From positions 62,001 through 126,000 of the forward strand of contig NZ_JAAMPJ010000020.1 in assembly GCF_011067745.1 (NCBI RefSeq): a DNA stretch of 64,000 nucleotides. The letters are read 5' to 3'. Origin of the DNA: Lentzea alba (lineage in GTDB: Bacteria; Actinomycetota; Actinomycetes; Mycobacteriales; Pseudonocardiaceae). Numbering within the stretch: the stretch's first letter is position 1; each line of letters begins with the position of its first letter. The translations under genes and the position numbers were made by a program. This document shows, one piece after another, positions 23,955 through 32,855 of this stretch. The notes under the pieces are model-generated. The model ran no database searches, had not been told where the DNA came from, and was given only the letters and a program-made list of their open reading frames with translations.

Positions 23955-26900
23955 TTACTCACTCACTTGCCGCCCGGACGGGTGGACCGGGCACGTCGTG
24001 CGCGCCGGGCAGCGGTCGCAGTCCGCGTTCTCGCGCGCCGTGTACTGCGGGCCCAGCACGGACTCCGCGGCGCCCTGCACCACCTCCAGCCACGCCTGGA
24101 CGCCCTGCTCGTCCAGCGGCGCCTGGGTGCGTTCGACCGCACCCGTCTTCTTGTCCTCCTTCGCGACGTACAGCAGCCGCGCCCCGCCGGGCTCGGTGCC
24201 CAGGCCGATGTGCGTGAAGCCGCCCAGCGACGACGCCAGCTGGTAGACGGCCAGCTGCGGATGTTCCTGCGACGCCTCGCGCGACACCGGGCTCTTGCCG
24301 GTCTTGAGGTCGATCACGACCGGGCGGCCGTCCTCGTCGCGTTCGAGGCGGTCGACCCGGCCGCGCACCTGCAGCCACGGGCCGCCGTCGCGCTTCGGGA
24401 CCTCGACGACCATCTCCTCCTCGACCGCGACCTGGGTGAGCTGGCTGCGGCTCATGGCCAACCAGGCGAGGAACGTGTCGAGCATCTTCTCCACGCGCAG
24501 GCGTTCGCGGCGGGAGAACCACGGCGCTCCGGCGTCGACCGCCGCCCACGCCTCGTCCAGTTTCACGCGCAGCTGCGCGGAGTCAGCGCCCGACGCGGCC
24601 GCCTGCGCCAAGGCGTGCACCAGCGTGCCGGTCACCGAGGCGAGCTCGGCCGGGTCCTGGCCGCCGTGCCGCTCGACCACCCACCGCAGCGGGCACTTCG
24701 TGATCACCTCGATGGTCGACGGCGTCACGCTGACCTTCTGGTCTTCCGTCCACAGTGGAGCGTCGATCGACACCTCGGCCAATCCGTACCAGGACTCCGG
24801 GTGCGCGCCGGGCACCCCGGCCTCGGCCAGCCGGGCCAGCTGCTCGGCCGCGCGCGACCGGCGCGCGGGATCCTCCGTGTCCGAGCACACCACCCGGCGC
24901 AGTTCACCGACCAGTTCGCCCAGCACCAGACCGCGCTGCGGCCGGTGCAGCTTCCGTTCGTCCTCGGCGGACGACTCGATCTCGTCGAGGAACCGCGACG
25001 GCTGCTCGTCCTCCCCGCGGACGGCGCTGATCAGCAGCTTCGACCGGGCCCGGGAAGCGGCCACCAGCAACAGCCGGCGCTCCTCGGCCAGGATCGGCGC
25101 GACCGCCGACACCGACGGTTCGAGGCCGGCCAGCACGTCCACCATGCGTTCGACGCCCAGCACCGTGCCGCGCAGCCGCAGATCAGGCCAGCTGCCCTCC
25201 TGCACGCCCGGCACCGCGACGACCTCCCACTCGCGACCGGCCGCCGAGTGCGCGGTCAGCACCGACACCGCCTCGCCGGTCGGAGCGGCCGCGGCCAGCG
25301 TGTCGCCGACGATCCGTTGCGACTCCAGGTAGTCCGCGAACCCGGCGACGCCAGAGCCGGGCAGCCGGTCGACGTACTTCGCGGCCGCCTCGAACAACGC
25401 CACGATCGCGTCGAGATCGCGGTCCGCCTGCATGCCCGGCATCCCGCGCCGGGCCGACTGCGCCACCCAGCGCTCCTGCAGACCGGTCGCCGTCCACAGG
25501 TCCCACAGCACGACCTCGACCGACTTCCCGGCCTCGATCGCCTTGCGCGCCAACGCCAGCAGGTGCGCGATCCGCCGCGCGGGCAGCGACTCCGCGTCCT
25601 CCAGGGCGGCCAGCCGGTCCGAGGTCTCCACGACCTCGACCAGCAACTCACCGCTCGGCCGGTCACCACCGGCAGCCATCTCCAGCCGCCGCAGACCCCG
25701 TCGCAACCGCCGCAGCGCCAACGGATCCGCGCCACCGTAGGAGGACGACAACAGCATCGCCGCCGTGTCCTCGTCCAGCGACCCGGGCGAAGCAGCGGCA
25801 CGAACGAGAGCCAGCAACGGACGCACGGAAGGCTGCTGCGCCAACGGCAACTCGTCCGACGGCACCGCCACCGGCACACCAGCGGCGAGCAACGCCCGTT
25901 GCAAGACCGGCAAGGACAACGTCGCCGACCGCACGACCACCGCCATCTGCGACCACGGCACCTCATCGGCCAGGTGCGAGCGCCGCAACTGGTCGGCCAC
26001 CCAGGAAGCCTCCTGCGCGGACGACGCGAGCAACCGCACCTGCACCGACCCCTCACCGTCGGCCGGCAGCACCGAACGCGCGGGAGAAGCACCCGGCAGC
26101 CGGGCAGCCAGCCGGGCCACCGCGTCCCGGACCTCGGGCGTCATCCGGTGCGACTGCCGCAACACCACGGTCTCGCCCGGCACGTCCCGCAGGATCTCCG
26201 GATCGGCACCGCGGAACGTGAAGATCGCCTGGTCCGGATCACCGGCCAGGACGAACCGCGCGGCACCCGACCCCAGCGAACTGATCAGCGAGTACTGCAT
26301 CGGATCGAGGTGCTGGGCGTCGTCGACGAGCAGGTACCGCACCCGCCGCCGTTCGCCGAACAGCAGCTCCTCGTCGTTCACGAACGCCGCATAGGCGCTC
26401 GACACGAGCTCGGCAGCGTCGTACGCGGGGGCGTACGCCGTCGCGGAGTCCATGCCGGACAGCAGGTTCACCGCCTCGTACTGCGCCCCGAACCGGCCGG
26501 CCGCCACCCACTCGTCCCGCCCGTGCTCCCCACCGAGCTCGATCAGGTCCTCCGGCCCCAGACCGCGTTCGGCCGCCCGCAACAGCAGGTCGCGCAGCTC
26601 GTGCGCGAACCCCGGCAGCTCCAACGCCGGCCGCAACCGCTCCGGCCACTGCAGCGCGCCCAGATCGACGTCACCGGCGAGCAGTTCGCGGACCATCGCG
26701 TCCTGATCAGGCCCGGACAGCAACCGGGGAGGCGGCTCGCCGAGCAGCACGGCCTGGTTGCGCAGCACCGCGAACGCGTACGAGTGCACGGTCCGCACCA
26801 ACGGCTCGCGGATCGTCGACAACCGCCCCGTCAGCAACCGCGTGATGTGCGCGCGCAACGCCACGGACGCACGGCGGTTCGCGGTCAGCACCAGCACGTT

Positions 26901-27092
26901 CTCCGGGTCAGCCCCCTGCTCCAGCACGACGTGCGCCGCCAGCTCGGCCAGCAACGTCGTCTTGCCCGTGCCGGGACCGCCGAGCACCCGCAGGAAACCC
27001 TCGTGCCCGAAGACCCGCTGGGCAGCGGCGTCCCACCGGGGACGCGGGCGCGTCTCCGGCTTCCGGCGGACCAGCTGGGGTGGAAGTGCCAC
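23955..27092 (-). CDS. adnA: AdnA-like UvrD/RecB helicase-nuclease subunit
   Basis: 1045 aa from the GTG at 27090-27092. Motor motifs: Walker A GGPGTGKT (residues 38-45), LVLTANRRASVALRAHITRLL, Walker B LLVDDAQHLDP (Asp-Asp-Ala-Gln, where UvrD enzymes have DExQ), motif III AGDPDQAIFTFRGADPE and VLTAHSAAGREWEVV. The C-terminal RecB-like nuclease has VIDLKTGKSP and LAVYQLA. Four Cys in the CPLRW...CDRCPARTTC arrangement suggest an Fe-S cluster of the AddB/AdnA kind. It pairs with AdnB downstream for end resection. Upstream lies the palindrome at 27156-27212. Confidence 0.9.
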   Translation of the reverse strand: MALPPQLVRRKPETRPRPRWDAAAQRVFGHEGFLRVLGGPGTGKTTLLAELAAHVVLEQGADPENVLVLTANRRASVALRAHITRLLTGRLSTIREPLVRTVHSYAFAVLRNQAVLLGEPPPRLLSGPDQDAMVRELLAGDVDLGALQWPERLRPALELPGFAHELRDLLLRAAERGLGPEDLIELGGEHGRDEWVAAGRFGAQYEAVNLLSGMDSATAYAPAYDAAELVSSAYAAFVNDEELLFGERRRVRYLLVDDAQHLDPMQYSLISSLGSGAARFVLAGDPDQAIFTFRGADPEILRDVPGETVVLRQSHRMTPEVRDAVARLAARLPGASPARSVLPADGEGSVQVRLLASSAQEASWVADQLRRSHLADEVPWSQMAVVVRSATLSLPVLQRALLAAGVPVAVPSDELPLAQQPSVRPLLALVRAAASPGSLDEDTAAMLLSSSYGGADPLALRRLRRGLRRLEMAAGGDRPSGELLVEVVETSDRLAALEDAESLPARRIAHLLALARKAIEAGKSVEVVLWDLWTATGLQERWVAQSARRGMPGMQADRDLDAIVALFEAAAKYVDRLPGSGVAGFADYLESQRIVGDTLAAAAPTGEAVSVLTAHSAAGREWEVVAVPGVQEGSWPDLRLRGTVLGVERMVDVLAGLEPSVSAVAPILAEERRLLLVAASRARSKLLISAVRGEDEQPSRFLDEIESSAEDERKLHRPQRGLVLGELVGELRRVVCSDTEDPARRSRAAEQLARLAEAGVPGAHPESWYGLAEVSIDAPLWTEDQKVSVTPSTIEVITKCPLRWVVERHGGQDPAELASVTGTLVHALAQAAASGADSAQLRVKLDEAWAAVDAGAPWFSRRERLRVEKMLDTFLAWLAMSRSQLTQVAVEEEMVVEVPKRDGGPWLQVRGRVDRLERDEDGRPVVIDLKTGKSPVSREASQEHPQLAVYQLASSLGGFTHIGLGTEPGGARLLYVAKEDKKTGAVERTQAPLDEQGVQAWLEVVQGAAESVLGPQYTARENADCDRCPARTTCPVHPSGRQVSE

Positions 27093-27155
27093 GACTCGAT
27101 TTCACCACGCTGCACCGACAAGATCAGCGATGCCCGCCGATCGGAGCACGCTGAA

Positions 27156-27212
27156 GGTTGATGAGGGGAGCTTTCATCAACCTGAGGTTGATGAAAGCTC
27201 CCCTCATCAACC
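27156..27212. repeat. Long perfect palindrome, family copy 1
   Basis: Two 27-bp arms (27156-27182, 27186-27212) match perfectly around TGA. Each arm is itself a smaller hairpin, since the 9-mer GGTTGATGA begins and TCATCAACC ends both arms. Related copies are at 59680-59732 and 62426-62478. Unlike those, this copy lies between divergent genes (adnA and the chitinase), so simple termination does not explain it. Confidence 0.85.
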
Positions 27213-27236
27213 ACTACCCGGTTTTCGACTACCTTC

Positions 27237-27266
27237 TTGACAGATAGAGGTGGTCTAGTCCACTTT
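27237..27266 (+). promoter_or_regulatory. Chitinase promoter with DasR-type operator
   Basis: A consensus -35 TTGACA (27237-27242) is followed by GTGGTCTAGTCCAC (27250-27263). The inner TGGTCTAGTCCA is very close to the DasR-responsive element (dre, TGGTCTAGACCA) that controls chitinase and GlcNAc genes in Streptomyces. The -10 is weak (about 27261-27266). Operator over the promoter core implies repression lifted by amino-sugar phosphate. Confidence 0.65.
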
Positions 27267-27332
27267 TGAACACGTTGTGAGCCCCCTCACTGCCAGCTCC
27301 GCCGCCCTGGACCGAGCAGTCTTGGAGGACTG

Positions 27333-28280
27333 ATGAAGCGGTTCCTCGTCGGCGCAGTCGCTGCCACGTGCGCGGCGATCATGCTGCCCACGACCGCGCA
27401 GGCGGCCGTCAACCCCGTGCTCGCGGCGCCGTACCTGTACCAGTGGGGCGGCCAGCCCAACCCCGCCACGGTGATGCAGCAGACCGGCATCAAGTCGTTC
27501 ACCCTCGCCTTCATCCTCAGCGACGGCGGCTGCAACCCGAAGTGGGACGGCACCCGCTCGCTGACCGGGTCGGACAAGACCCTGATCAACAACATCCGCG
27601 CGGCCGGTGGCGACGCCGTGCCGTCGATCGGCGGCTGGTCCGGCAACAAGCTCGGCCAGAAGTGCTCGAGTGCCAGCGCTCTCGCCGGCGCCTACCAGAA
27701 GGTGATCGACGCCTACGCGCTCAAGGCGATCGACATCGACATCGAGGCGCAGGAGTTCGAGAACAACACGGTCCAGGACCGCGTGCTCGGCGCGTTGAAG
27801 ATCATCAAGCAGAACAACCCCGGCGTGAAGACCGTCATCACCATGCCGACCGACCGCACCGGCCCGAACTCCTGGGGCAAGCGCCTGGTCACCCGCGCCA
27901 AGGAACTCGGCGCACCGATCGACACGTGGGCCGTCATGCCGTTCGACTGGGGCAGCGGCGGCGACATGTTCGCCTACACCAAGAGCGCGGTCGACGGCCT
28001 CAAGAACCACGTCAAGTCCACCTTCGGGCTCACGGACGACGCGGCGTACCGGCGCAGCGGCCTGTCGTCGATGAACGGCAAGACCGACACCGGCGAGACC
28101 GTCACCCCGCAGAACTTCCGCGACATCGTGACGTGGGCGAACTCGAAGCACCTCGCGCGCGTCTCGTTCTGGGCCGTGAACCGGGACCGCGGCAACTGCG
28201 GGGCGATGAGCTCCTCCTGCAGCGGCATCAACCAGCAGACCTACGAGTTCACCAAGGCGCTGGCGAAGTTCACCGGGTAG
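27333..28280 (+). CDS. Secreted GH18 chitinase-like glycoside hydrolase
   Basis: 315 aa, ATG behind GGAGG. Signal peptide MKRFLVGAVAATCAAIMLPTTAQA with cleavage near AQA|AV. A single GH18 barrel: the SIGGW strand-3 motif (AVPSIGGWSGN) and the catalytic strand-4 motif as IDIDIEAQEF (consensus DxxDxDxE; the final Glu is the acid). Later landmarks are VITMPTDRTG and WAVMPFDWG, the latter matching the 'M.YD' substrate-binding strand. No chitin-binding module is attached. Expected role: extracellular cleavage of chitin or related GlcNAc polymers, under DasR-type control. A terminator-like hairpin follows (28293-28332). Confidence 0.9.
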   Translation: MKRFLVGAVAATCAAIMLPTTAQAAVNPVLAAPYLYQWGGQPNPATVMQQTGIKSFTLAFILSDGGCNPKWDGTRSLTGSDKTLINNIRAAGGDAVPSIGGWSGNKLGQKCSSASALAGAYQKVIDAYALKAIDIDIEAQEFENNTVQDRVLGALKIIKQNNPGVKTVITMPTDRTGPNSWGKRLVTRAKELGAPIDTWAVMPFDWGSGGDMFAYTKSAVDGLKNHVKSTFGLTDDAAYRRSGLSSMNGKTDTGETVTPQNFRDIVTWANSKHLARVSFWAVNRDRGNCGAMSSSCSGINQQTYEFTKALAKFTG

Positions 28281-28292
28281 CGACGAGCTCCT

Positions 28293-28332
28293 CCGGTGAC
28301 CGGACGTGCCCCCGACCCCGTCCGGTCACCGG
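28293..28332. terminator. Hairpin between chitinase and module 1
   Basis: 14-bp perfect arms (28293-28306 and 28319-28332) with a 12-nt C-rich loop, between convergent genes. The right arm overlaps the stop codon of the GGDEF-EAL gene. Confidence 0.6.
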
Positions 28333-30443
28333 GGTTCCAGCTCCTCCAGGAACTCCCCCGGCGGGCGCGGCACGCCGAAGTGGTCGCCGGTGGCGAAGTC
28401 CGCTCCCGCCGCACGCCACCACTGGGCCTGCTCCGCGCTGGAGATCCCGTCGACCGCGACCGCCACACCCCGCTCCCGCACCAGCGGCAACAACGCCGCC
28501 ACGTAAGGAGACCGCGTCGCCACCAGACCGCGCGCGACCCGCACGGCCTGCACCGGCAGCTCCGACGCGAGCTGGCCGAAGTCCAGCGGCCCGAGTCCGA
28601 AATCGTCGATCGCCGTCAGCACGCCAAGACGGGCGAGCACCGTGAGGTTGTCGGCCGCGTCGGCCATCGGCAACACCCCGCCGGGCATGCTGATCATCAA
28701 CTGGTCGGGCGCCAGTCCGGTCTGGTCGAGCACCCTCACGACCCGCGAGACCAGATCGGCGTCGGCCGACTGGTGCGCGGTGAGCCGCACGGCCACCGCC
28801 CGGTCGAAGTGCCCGCGCTGCCGCCACCACACCGACTGACCGCCGGCGACTCGCAGCAGCCATTCACCGAGCGGTAACACCAGCCCGGTCGCTTCCGCCA
28901 GTCCCGCGCACCGGTCGTGGTCCAGCACGCCGAAGTCCGGACGGTCCCAGTGCAACGCCGCCTCGACTCCGCTCACCGCACCGCCGGCCAGCTCGACGAC
29001 CGGCCGGTACCGCACGCTGATCTCGCCGTTCTCCCACGCGGCCGGCATCTCCACGGCCAGCGCGTCGTCCCGCCGGTCCTCGGCGTCCTGGCCGGCGTGG
29101 AACAGCTCCCACTGCCCGCGCCGCCCCGTCTTGGCCCTGCGCAACGCCCGTTCCGCCGCCCGCAGCACATCGGCCGGCTCCGCGTCCGTGTCCGGCCGGT
29201 GCACGACGCCCGCGCTCACCGACACCGCGAGCCCGTGACCGTCCACAAAGGTCGGTTCGAGCAGCTCGTCGTTGATGCTCTTCATGATCACGCCGATGGC
29301 GGGCGTGTCCGCCGTGTTCTCCAGGAAGACGCCGAACTCGTCACCGCCGAACCGGGCGATCATGGCCTTCTCGCCGGCCAGCAACGCCTTCAACCGCTGG
29401 GCCACGTGCTGCAACAGCCGCTCGCCGACCCGGCCGCCGAAGCTGTCGCAGATCATGCCGAACGCGTCCACGTCCAGGTGGAAGATCGTGATGCCGTGCT
29501 CGGGACCGGCCTGGCGCAGCGCGATCTCCAGCTGGGTGCTGAAGAACTGCCGGTTCGGCAGCCCGGTCAGCGCGTCGTGCAACGACTGCCGCTTGAGCTC
29601 GTTCTGCAGCAACGCGAGCTCGGTGCCGTCCTCGATCACCACGACGAAGTAGCCCAGCTCGTCGTCCGCGCCGCGCAACAGCGACGCGGTCAGCGACAGC
29701 CGCGCCGCCTCACCGTCCTTGCGCAGCATCCGCTGCGACTGCCTGATCCGCTCCACGCTGCCGGCGACCAGCTCAGCCATCGCTTCCCGCAGCACGTCGG
29801 TGAATCCCGGCGCGATGAGGTCGAGCAGCGGCACCCCGACGAGGTCCTCCTGGCTGTACCCGAGGATGTCGCCGACCGCCGCGTTCGTGCTGAGCAGCCG
29901 CCCTTCGAGGTCGACGATCAGCACACCGTTGGTGGACGACGTGACGACCTCGTTGAACCGGGCTTCGCTCTCCTTGAGATTCCAGTTGGCGTCGCGCACG
30001 GCTTTGAGCAGCGACCGCTGCATGCTCTCCTGCTGGGTGAGCACCGACTCGGTGTTGGCCGCGCTGAAGCCGCTCCCGAGTGCGCCGATCACGAGCGCGA
30101 CCCGTTCCGCGTACCGCTCGACGGGCTGGAACTCGGGCAGCGCCGGCAGGCCCTTGCCGAGCACCTCGGCGGTGCACCGCAGCCCTCGGTGGCCGAGGTA
30201 CCCCAGTTCCGCCAGTTCCGCCCCGGCCTGTTCTGCCGCGGCGGCGGGGAATTCCTTCTCGTGCAGCATCGCGCACAGAACGTCGAGCCGGCTGCTCAGC
30301 TCCTCGTCGAGAGCGTCCCGGCCCATGGGGATCGACACCGTGCTGAGCAGCCGATACGCCCATTTCCGGGCAAGCGCGAGTCGCGCCTTGGCATTGTCCT
30401 GAGGCGAGGGCGTGACGTCTGGTATTCGACTTGAGTACGACAT
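28326..30443 (-). CDS. PAS-GGDEF-EAL protein, module copy 1
   Basis: 705 aa. Order: helical N-terminal domain (residues about 20-150), PAS domain (about 158-280, with GVLIVDLEGRLLSTNAAVGDILGYS), GGDEF (about 285-450; motif GGDEF at 366-370) and EAL (about 465-700). The GGDEF motif is intact and LDVDAF supplies the metal Asp, but the usual 'FKxIND' reads FGMICD, losing the guanine-contacting Asn; no RxxD I-site precedes. In the EAL half GVEAALHW and IDDFG survive, whereas the usual Asn, Lys and QG positions do not, so phosphodiesterase activity is doubtful. Likely a cytoplasmic c-di-GMP-linked sensor. Its gene lies 104 nt downstream of the methyltransferase gene, both read leftwards. Confidence 0.88.
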   Translation of the reverse strand: MSYSSRIPDVTPSPQDNAKARLALARKWAYRLLSTVSIPMGRDALDEELSSRLDVLCAMLHEKEFPAAAAEQAGAELAELGYLGHRGLRCTAEVLGKGLPALPEFQPVERYAERVALVIGALGSGFSAANTESVLTQQESMQRSLLKAVRDANWNLKESEARFNEVVTSSTNGVLIVDLEGRLLSTNAAVGDILGYSQEDLVGVPLLDLIAPGFTDVLREAMAELVAGSVERIRQSQRMLRKDGEAARLSLTASLLRGADDELGYFVVVIEDGTELALLQNELKRQSLHDALTGLPNRQFFSTQLEIALRQAGPEHGITIFHLDVDAFGMICDSFGGRVGERLLQHVAQRLKALLAGEKAMIARFGGDEFGVFLENTADTPAIGVIMKSINDELLEPTFVDGHGLAVSVSAGVVHRPDTDAEPADVLRAAERALRRAKTGRRGQWELFHAGQDAEDRRDDALAVEMPAAWENGEISVRYRPVVELAGGAVSGVEAALHWDRPDFGVLDHDRCAGLAEATGLVLPLGEWLLRVAGGQSVWWRQRGHFDRAVAVRLTAHQSADADLVSRVVRVLDQTGLAPDQLMISMPGGVLPMADAADNLTVLARLGVLTAIDDFGLGPLDFGQLASELPVQAVRVARGLVATRSPYVAALLPLVRERGVAVAVDGISSAEQAQWWRAAGADFATGDHFGVPRPPGEFLEELEPR

Positions 30444-30547
30444 TCCGGGGACTGCCTCGCAATGGGCTCAGATCCCGGGCAGTTTACCCACAGACGGTCG
30501 GTCGCCTCTCGACCGTCCGCGTGATTCACTCGCTCGATCGGCGTTTT

Positions 30548-31363
30548 CTATGGTTTGCGCCCGACTCCGGCGTACGCGATGTCGTTCACGCTGGGATCAT
30601 CTGATATGTCACCGGGTCCGTAAGGCCGCCATTCGGCGAATCTGACGAGGCCGGGCTCGGCCAGTTCGAAATCACCGAAGAACGCCGCGATCTCGTCCCG
30701 GCTGCGTTCGACGGCCAGTTGCCCGCCCGCCTGGCTCATCCGGGCGATCGCCGCCCTGGCCCCCTCGTTGGTGTGATCGGCGGCGAGGTGCGTGATCGCC
30801 AGATAGCTCCCGCTGGACAGCACCTCGCGGTAGTGCTTCATCAGTCCCCACGGATCCGCTTCCGTCGGCACCCAGTGCACCATGTACAGCATGAGCAGCC
30901 CGATCGGCTGATCGAAGTCCAGCAGCCGGCGCACCTCGGCGCTGTTCAGGATGCTGTCCGGGTCGCGCATGTCGGCCTGCACCGCACCGGTGAGGTCGTT
31001 GTCGGCGAGGATCAGCTCGCTGTGCGCGATGGCCACCGGATCGCGGTCGACGTACACGACCCGGCACTCGGGCGCCGCAGCCTGCGCGACCTCGTGCACG
31101 TTGGCCACGGTCGGGATGCCGGAACCGATGTCCAGGAACTGGCGCACGCCCTGGTCGACCATGAAGCGCACCGCGCGACCGAGGAACGCCCGGTTGATCC
31201 TGGCGGCGCTGCGCATCTGGGGCATGTCGCGCTCGACCTTCTGCCCCATCAGCCGGTCCACCGCGAAGTTGTGCGCACCCCCGAGCATGTAGTCGTACAG
31301 CCTCGCCGAACTCGGCACGGAGACGTCCACGCTCTGCGGAACCCAGTTCTTTTCATCGGACAC
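30548..31363 (-). CDS. S-adenosyl methyltransferase (PF04672 type), module copy 1
   Basis: 271 aa from the GTG at 31361-31363, chosen because all three copies have GAAGAGGTG at the same distance upstream and begin at the same residue. Opens WVPQSVDVSVPSSARLYDYMLGGAHNFAVDR, the family hallmark, followed by SAM-binding motif I (FLDIGSGIPTVANVHE), VYVDRDPVAIAHSE and the acidic DMRDPDSIL segment. LLMLYMVHWVP fills the post-motif strand. The family is abundant in actinomycetes and few members have assigned substrates. Transcribed divergently from the P450, sharing a conserved control region. Confidence 0.9.
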   Translation of the reverse strand: MSDEKNWVPQSVDVSVPSSARLYDYMLGGAHNFAVDRLMGQKVERDMPQMRSAARINRAFLGRAVRFMVDQGVRQFLDIGSGIPTVANVHEVAQAAAPECRVVYVDRDPVAIAHSELILADNDLTGAVQADMRDPDSILNSAEVRRLLDFDQPIGLLMLYMVHWVPTEADPWGLMKHYREVLSSGSYLAITHLAADHTNEGARAAIARMSQAGGQLAVERSRDEIAAFFGDFELAEPGLVRFAEWRPYGPGDISDDPSVNDIAYAGVGRKP

Positions 31364-31394
31364 GGCGGCCACCTCTTCGAGTTTTTGGACGCAC

Positions 31395-31402
31395 AAGCTT
31401 AG
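31395..31402 (-). promoter_or_regulatory. Conserved AAGCTTAG box, methyltransferase promoter 1
   Basis: Read on the minus strand it gives CTAAGCTT, with a TAAGCT that could be the -10 about 30 nt before the GTG. The same word recurs at 36893-36900 and, shortened, at 42401-42407. Confidence 0.4.
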
Positions 31403-31450
31403 GCAGGCACGAAGCAGCCGGGGTTACACCACCGGAGTGAACACATGCCA

Positions 31451-31490
31451 CCCGATCGGGCACTGTCGTCCTGGGCCGAACGGTCATATT
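31451..31490 (+). promoter_or_regulatory. P450 promoter/operator of module 1
   Basis: Palindrome CCCGATCGGG (31451-31460) directly abuts CACTGTC; ACTGTC (31462-31467), a 17-nt spacer and CATATT (31485-31490) make a promoter-like pair. The same arrangement with identical spacing is found in modules 2 and 3. Confidence 0.5.
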
Positions 31491-31524
31491 GTGGCCACTT
31501 CTTTCCATGCCACGAGGAGCGATG

Positions 31525-32838
31525 ATGTCCGTGCCGGTGGCACCCGGCAGGCTGCCATTTCTCGGGCACACCTTGCCAATGCTCAGAAAAAGATTCGAGT
31601 TCACCGCGAATTTGCGACGTCACGGCGATCTCGTGGAGATCTACCTCGGCCCGATGCGGACGTTGTTCGTGACCAGCCCGCAGCTGATGCACCAGGTGCT
31701 GGTCACCGACGCGCCGAAGTTCCACAAAGGTCAACTGTTCGACAAGTTCCGCCCGTTCATGGGCAACGGCCTCGCGATGTCGAACGGCGCCTTCCACCTG
31801 CGGCAGCGCCGGATGATGCAGCCGGCCTTCCACCGCGACCGGATCGCCGGCTACGCGGACGTCATGACCCGCGCGACGCACGAGCTGGTGGACCGGTGGC
31901 GGCCGGGTGAGGTGCGCCGGGTCGAGGAGGACGCGCAGGCGCTCGCCATCACGATCGTCGGCGAGTCGTTGTTCTCCACCGAGATCGGCAAGCTCGCGAT
32001 CGACGAGGCGCGCCGCTCGGTCTTCGTGATCATCAAGAACGGGATCGTGCGCGCGCTGTCCCCGGCGTTCGTCGAGAAGCTGCCCATCCCGGTCAACCGC
32101 GAGTTCGACGCCGCGATCGCCCGGATGCGCGCGATCGTGAACGAGGTCATCGCGAGCTGGCGCGCCGACGGCACCGACCACGGCGACCTGCTGTCGACCC
32201 TGATGCTGGCCAGAGATCCCGAGACCGATGAGCCGATGACCGACCAGCAGGTGTTCGACGAGGTCATCACGCTGCTGTCGGCCGGGATCGAGACCACCGC
32301 CCTGGCGCTGGCGTGGGTCTTCCACGAGATCGCGGCCAACCCCGAGGTCGAACAGCGGCTGCTGGCCGAGATCGACGACGTGCTGGCAGGACGCCCGGTG
32401 ACCTTCGCGGACGTGCCGAAGCTGACCTACGCAGGCCGGGTGGCCACGGAGGTCCTGCGGAAGTACTCGATCTGGCTCCTCATGCGCCGCACCGCGGAGG
32501 ACGTCGACCTGGGCGGCACCCACCTGCCGCCGGGCACCGAGGTGATCATCAGTCCGCACGCGATGCACCACAACCCCGCGCTCTACCCCGATCCCGAACG
32601 CTTCGACCCGGACCGCTGGGCGCCCGAACGCGCCCGGCAGCTGCCGAAGGGCGCGTTCGTCCCGTTCGGTGGCGGCATCCACCAGTGCATCGGGAACCAC
32701 TTCGCCCTGACCGAGATCGTCATCACGATGGCGATCGTCTGTCCCCGCTACCGGTTGGTCCCCGTGCAGCCGCCGCGCTCGAAGTTCACCAACGCCGTTT
32801 ACCCCGTCGGCCTGTTCATGAAGGCCGTTCCCCGTTAG
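31525..32838 (+). CDS. Cytochrome P450, module copy 1
   Basis: 437 aa from the second of two in-frame ATGs (31522, 31525), which has the better spacing from GAGGAG. The N-terminus SVPVAPGRLPFLGHTLPML is soluble-type. Hallmarks: C-helix HLRQRRMMQPAFH, I-helix AGIETTALALAW (oxygen activation), K-helix EVLRKY (ExxR), a PERFDPDRW loop and heme loop FVPFGGGIHQCIGNHFA with the axial Cys. Overall it resembles terpene-type P450s such as pentalenene oxygenase, but no terpene synthase, ferredoxin or reductase is in the window. The hydrolase starts 17 nt after its stop, so the two are cotranscribed. Confidence 0.95.
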   Translation: MSVPVAPGRLPFLGHTLPMLRKRFEFTANLRRHGDLVEIYLGPMRTLFVTSPQLMHQVLVTDAPKFHKGQLFDKFRPFMGNGLAMSNGAFHLRQRRMMQPAFHRDRIAGYADVMTRATHELVDRWRPGEVRRVEEDAQALAITIVGESLFSTEIGKLAIDEARRSVFVIIKNGIVRALSPAFVEKLPIPVNREFDAAIARMRAIVNEVIASWRADGTDHGDLLSTLMLARDPETDEPMTDQQVFDEVITLLSAGIETTALALAWVFHEIAANPEVEQRLLAEIDDVLAGRPVTFADVPKLTYAGRVATEVLRKYSIWLLMRRTAEDVDLGGTHLPPGTEVIISPHAMHHNPALYPDPERFDPDRWAPERARQLPKGAFVPFGGGIHQCIGNHFALTEIVITMAIVCPRYRLVPVQPPRSKFTNAVYPVGLFMKAVPR

Positions 32839-32855
32839 ATGGAGGTTGTTCCCCA

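Noticed and set aside
23937..27161. Very long plus-strand open frame (over 1000 codons) antisense to adnA
   Set aside because: Its product is Arg/Gln/His-rich with no domain, as expected when a high-GC gene is read backwards; the minus strand gives complete helicase and nuclease motifs.
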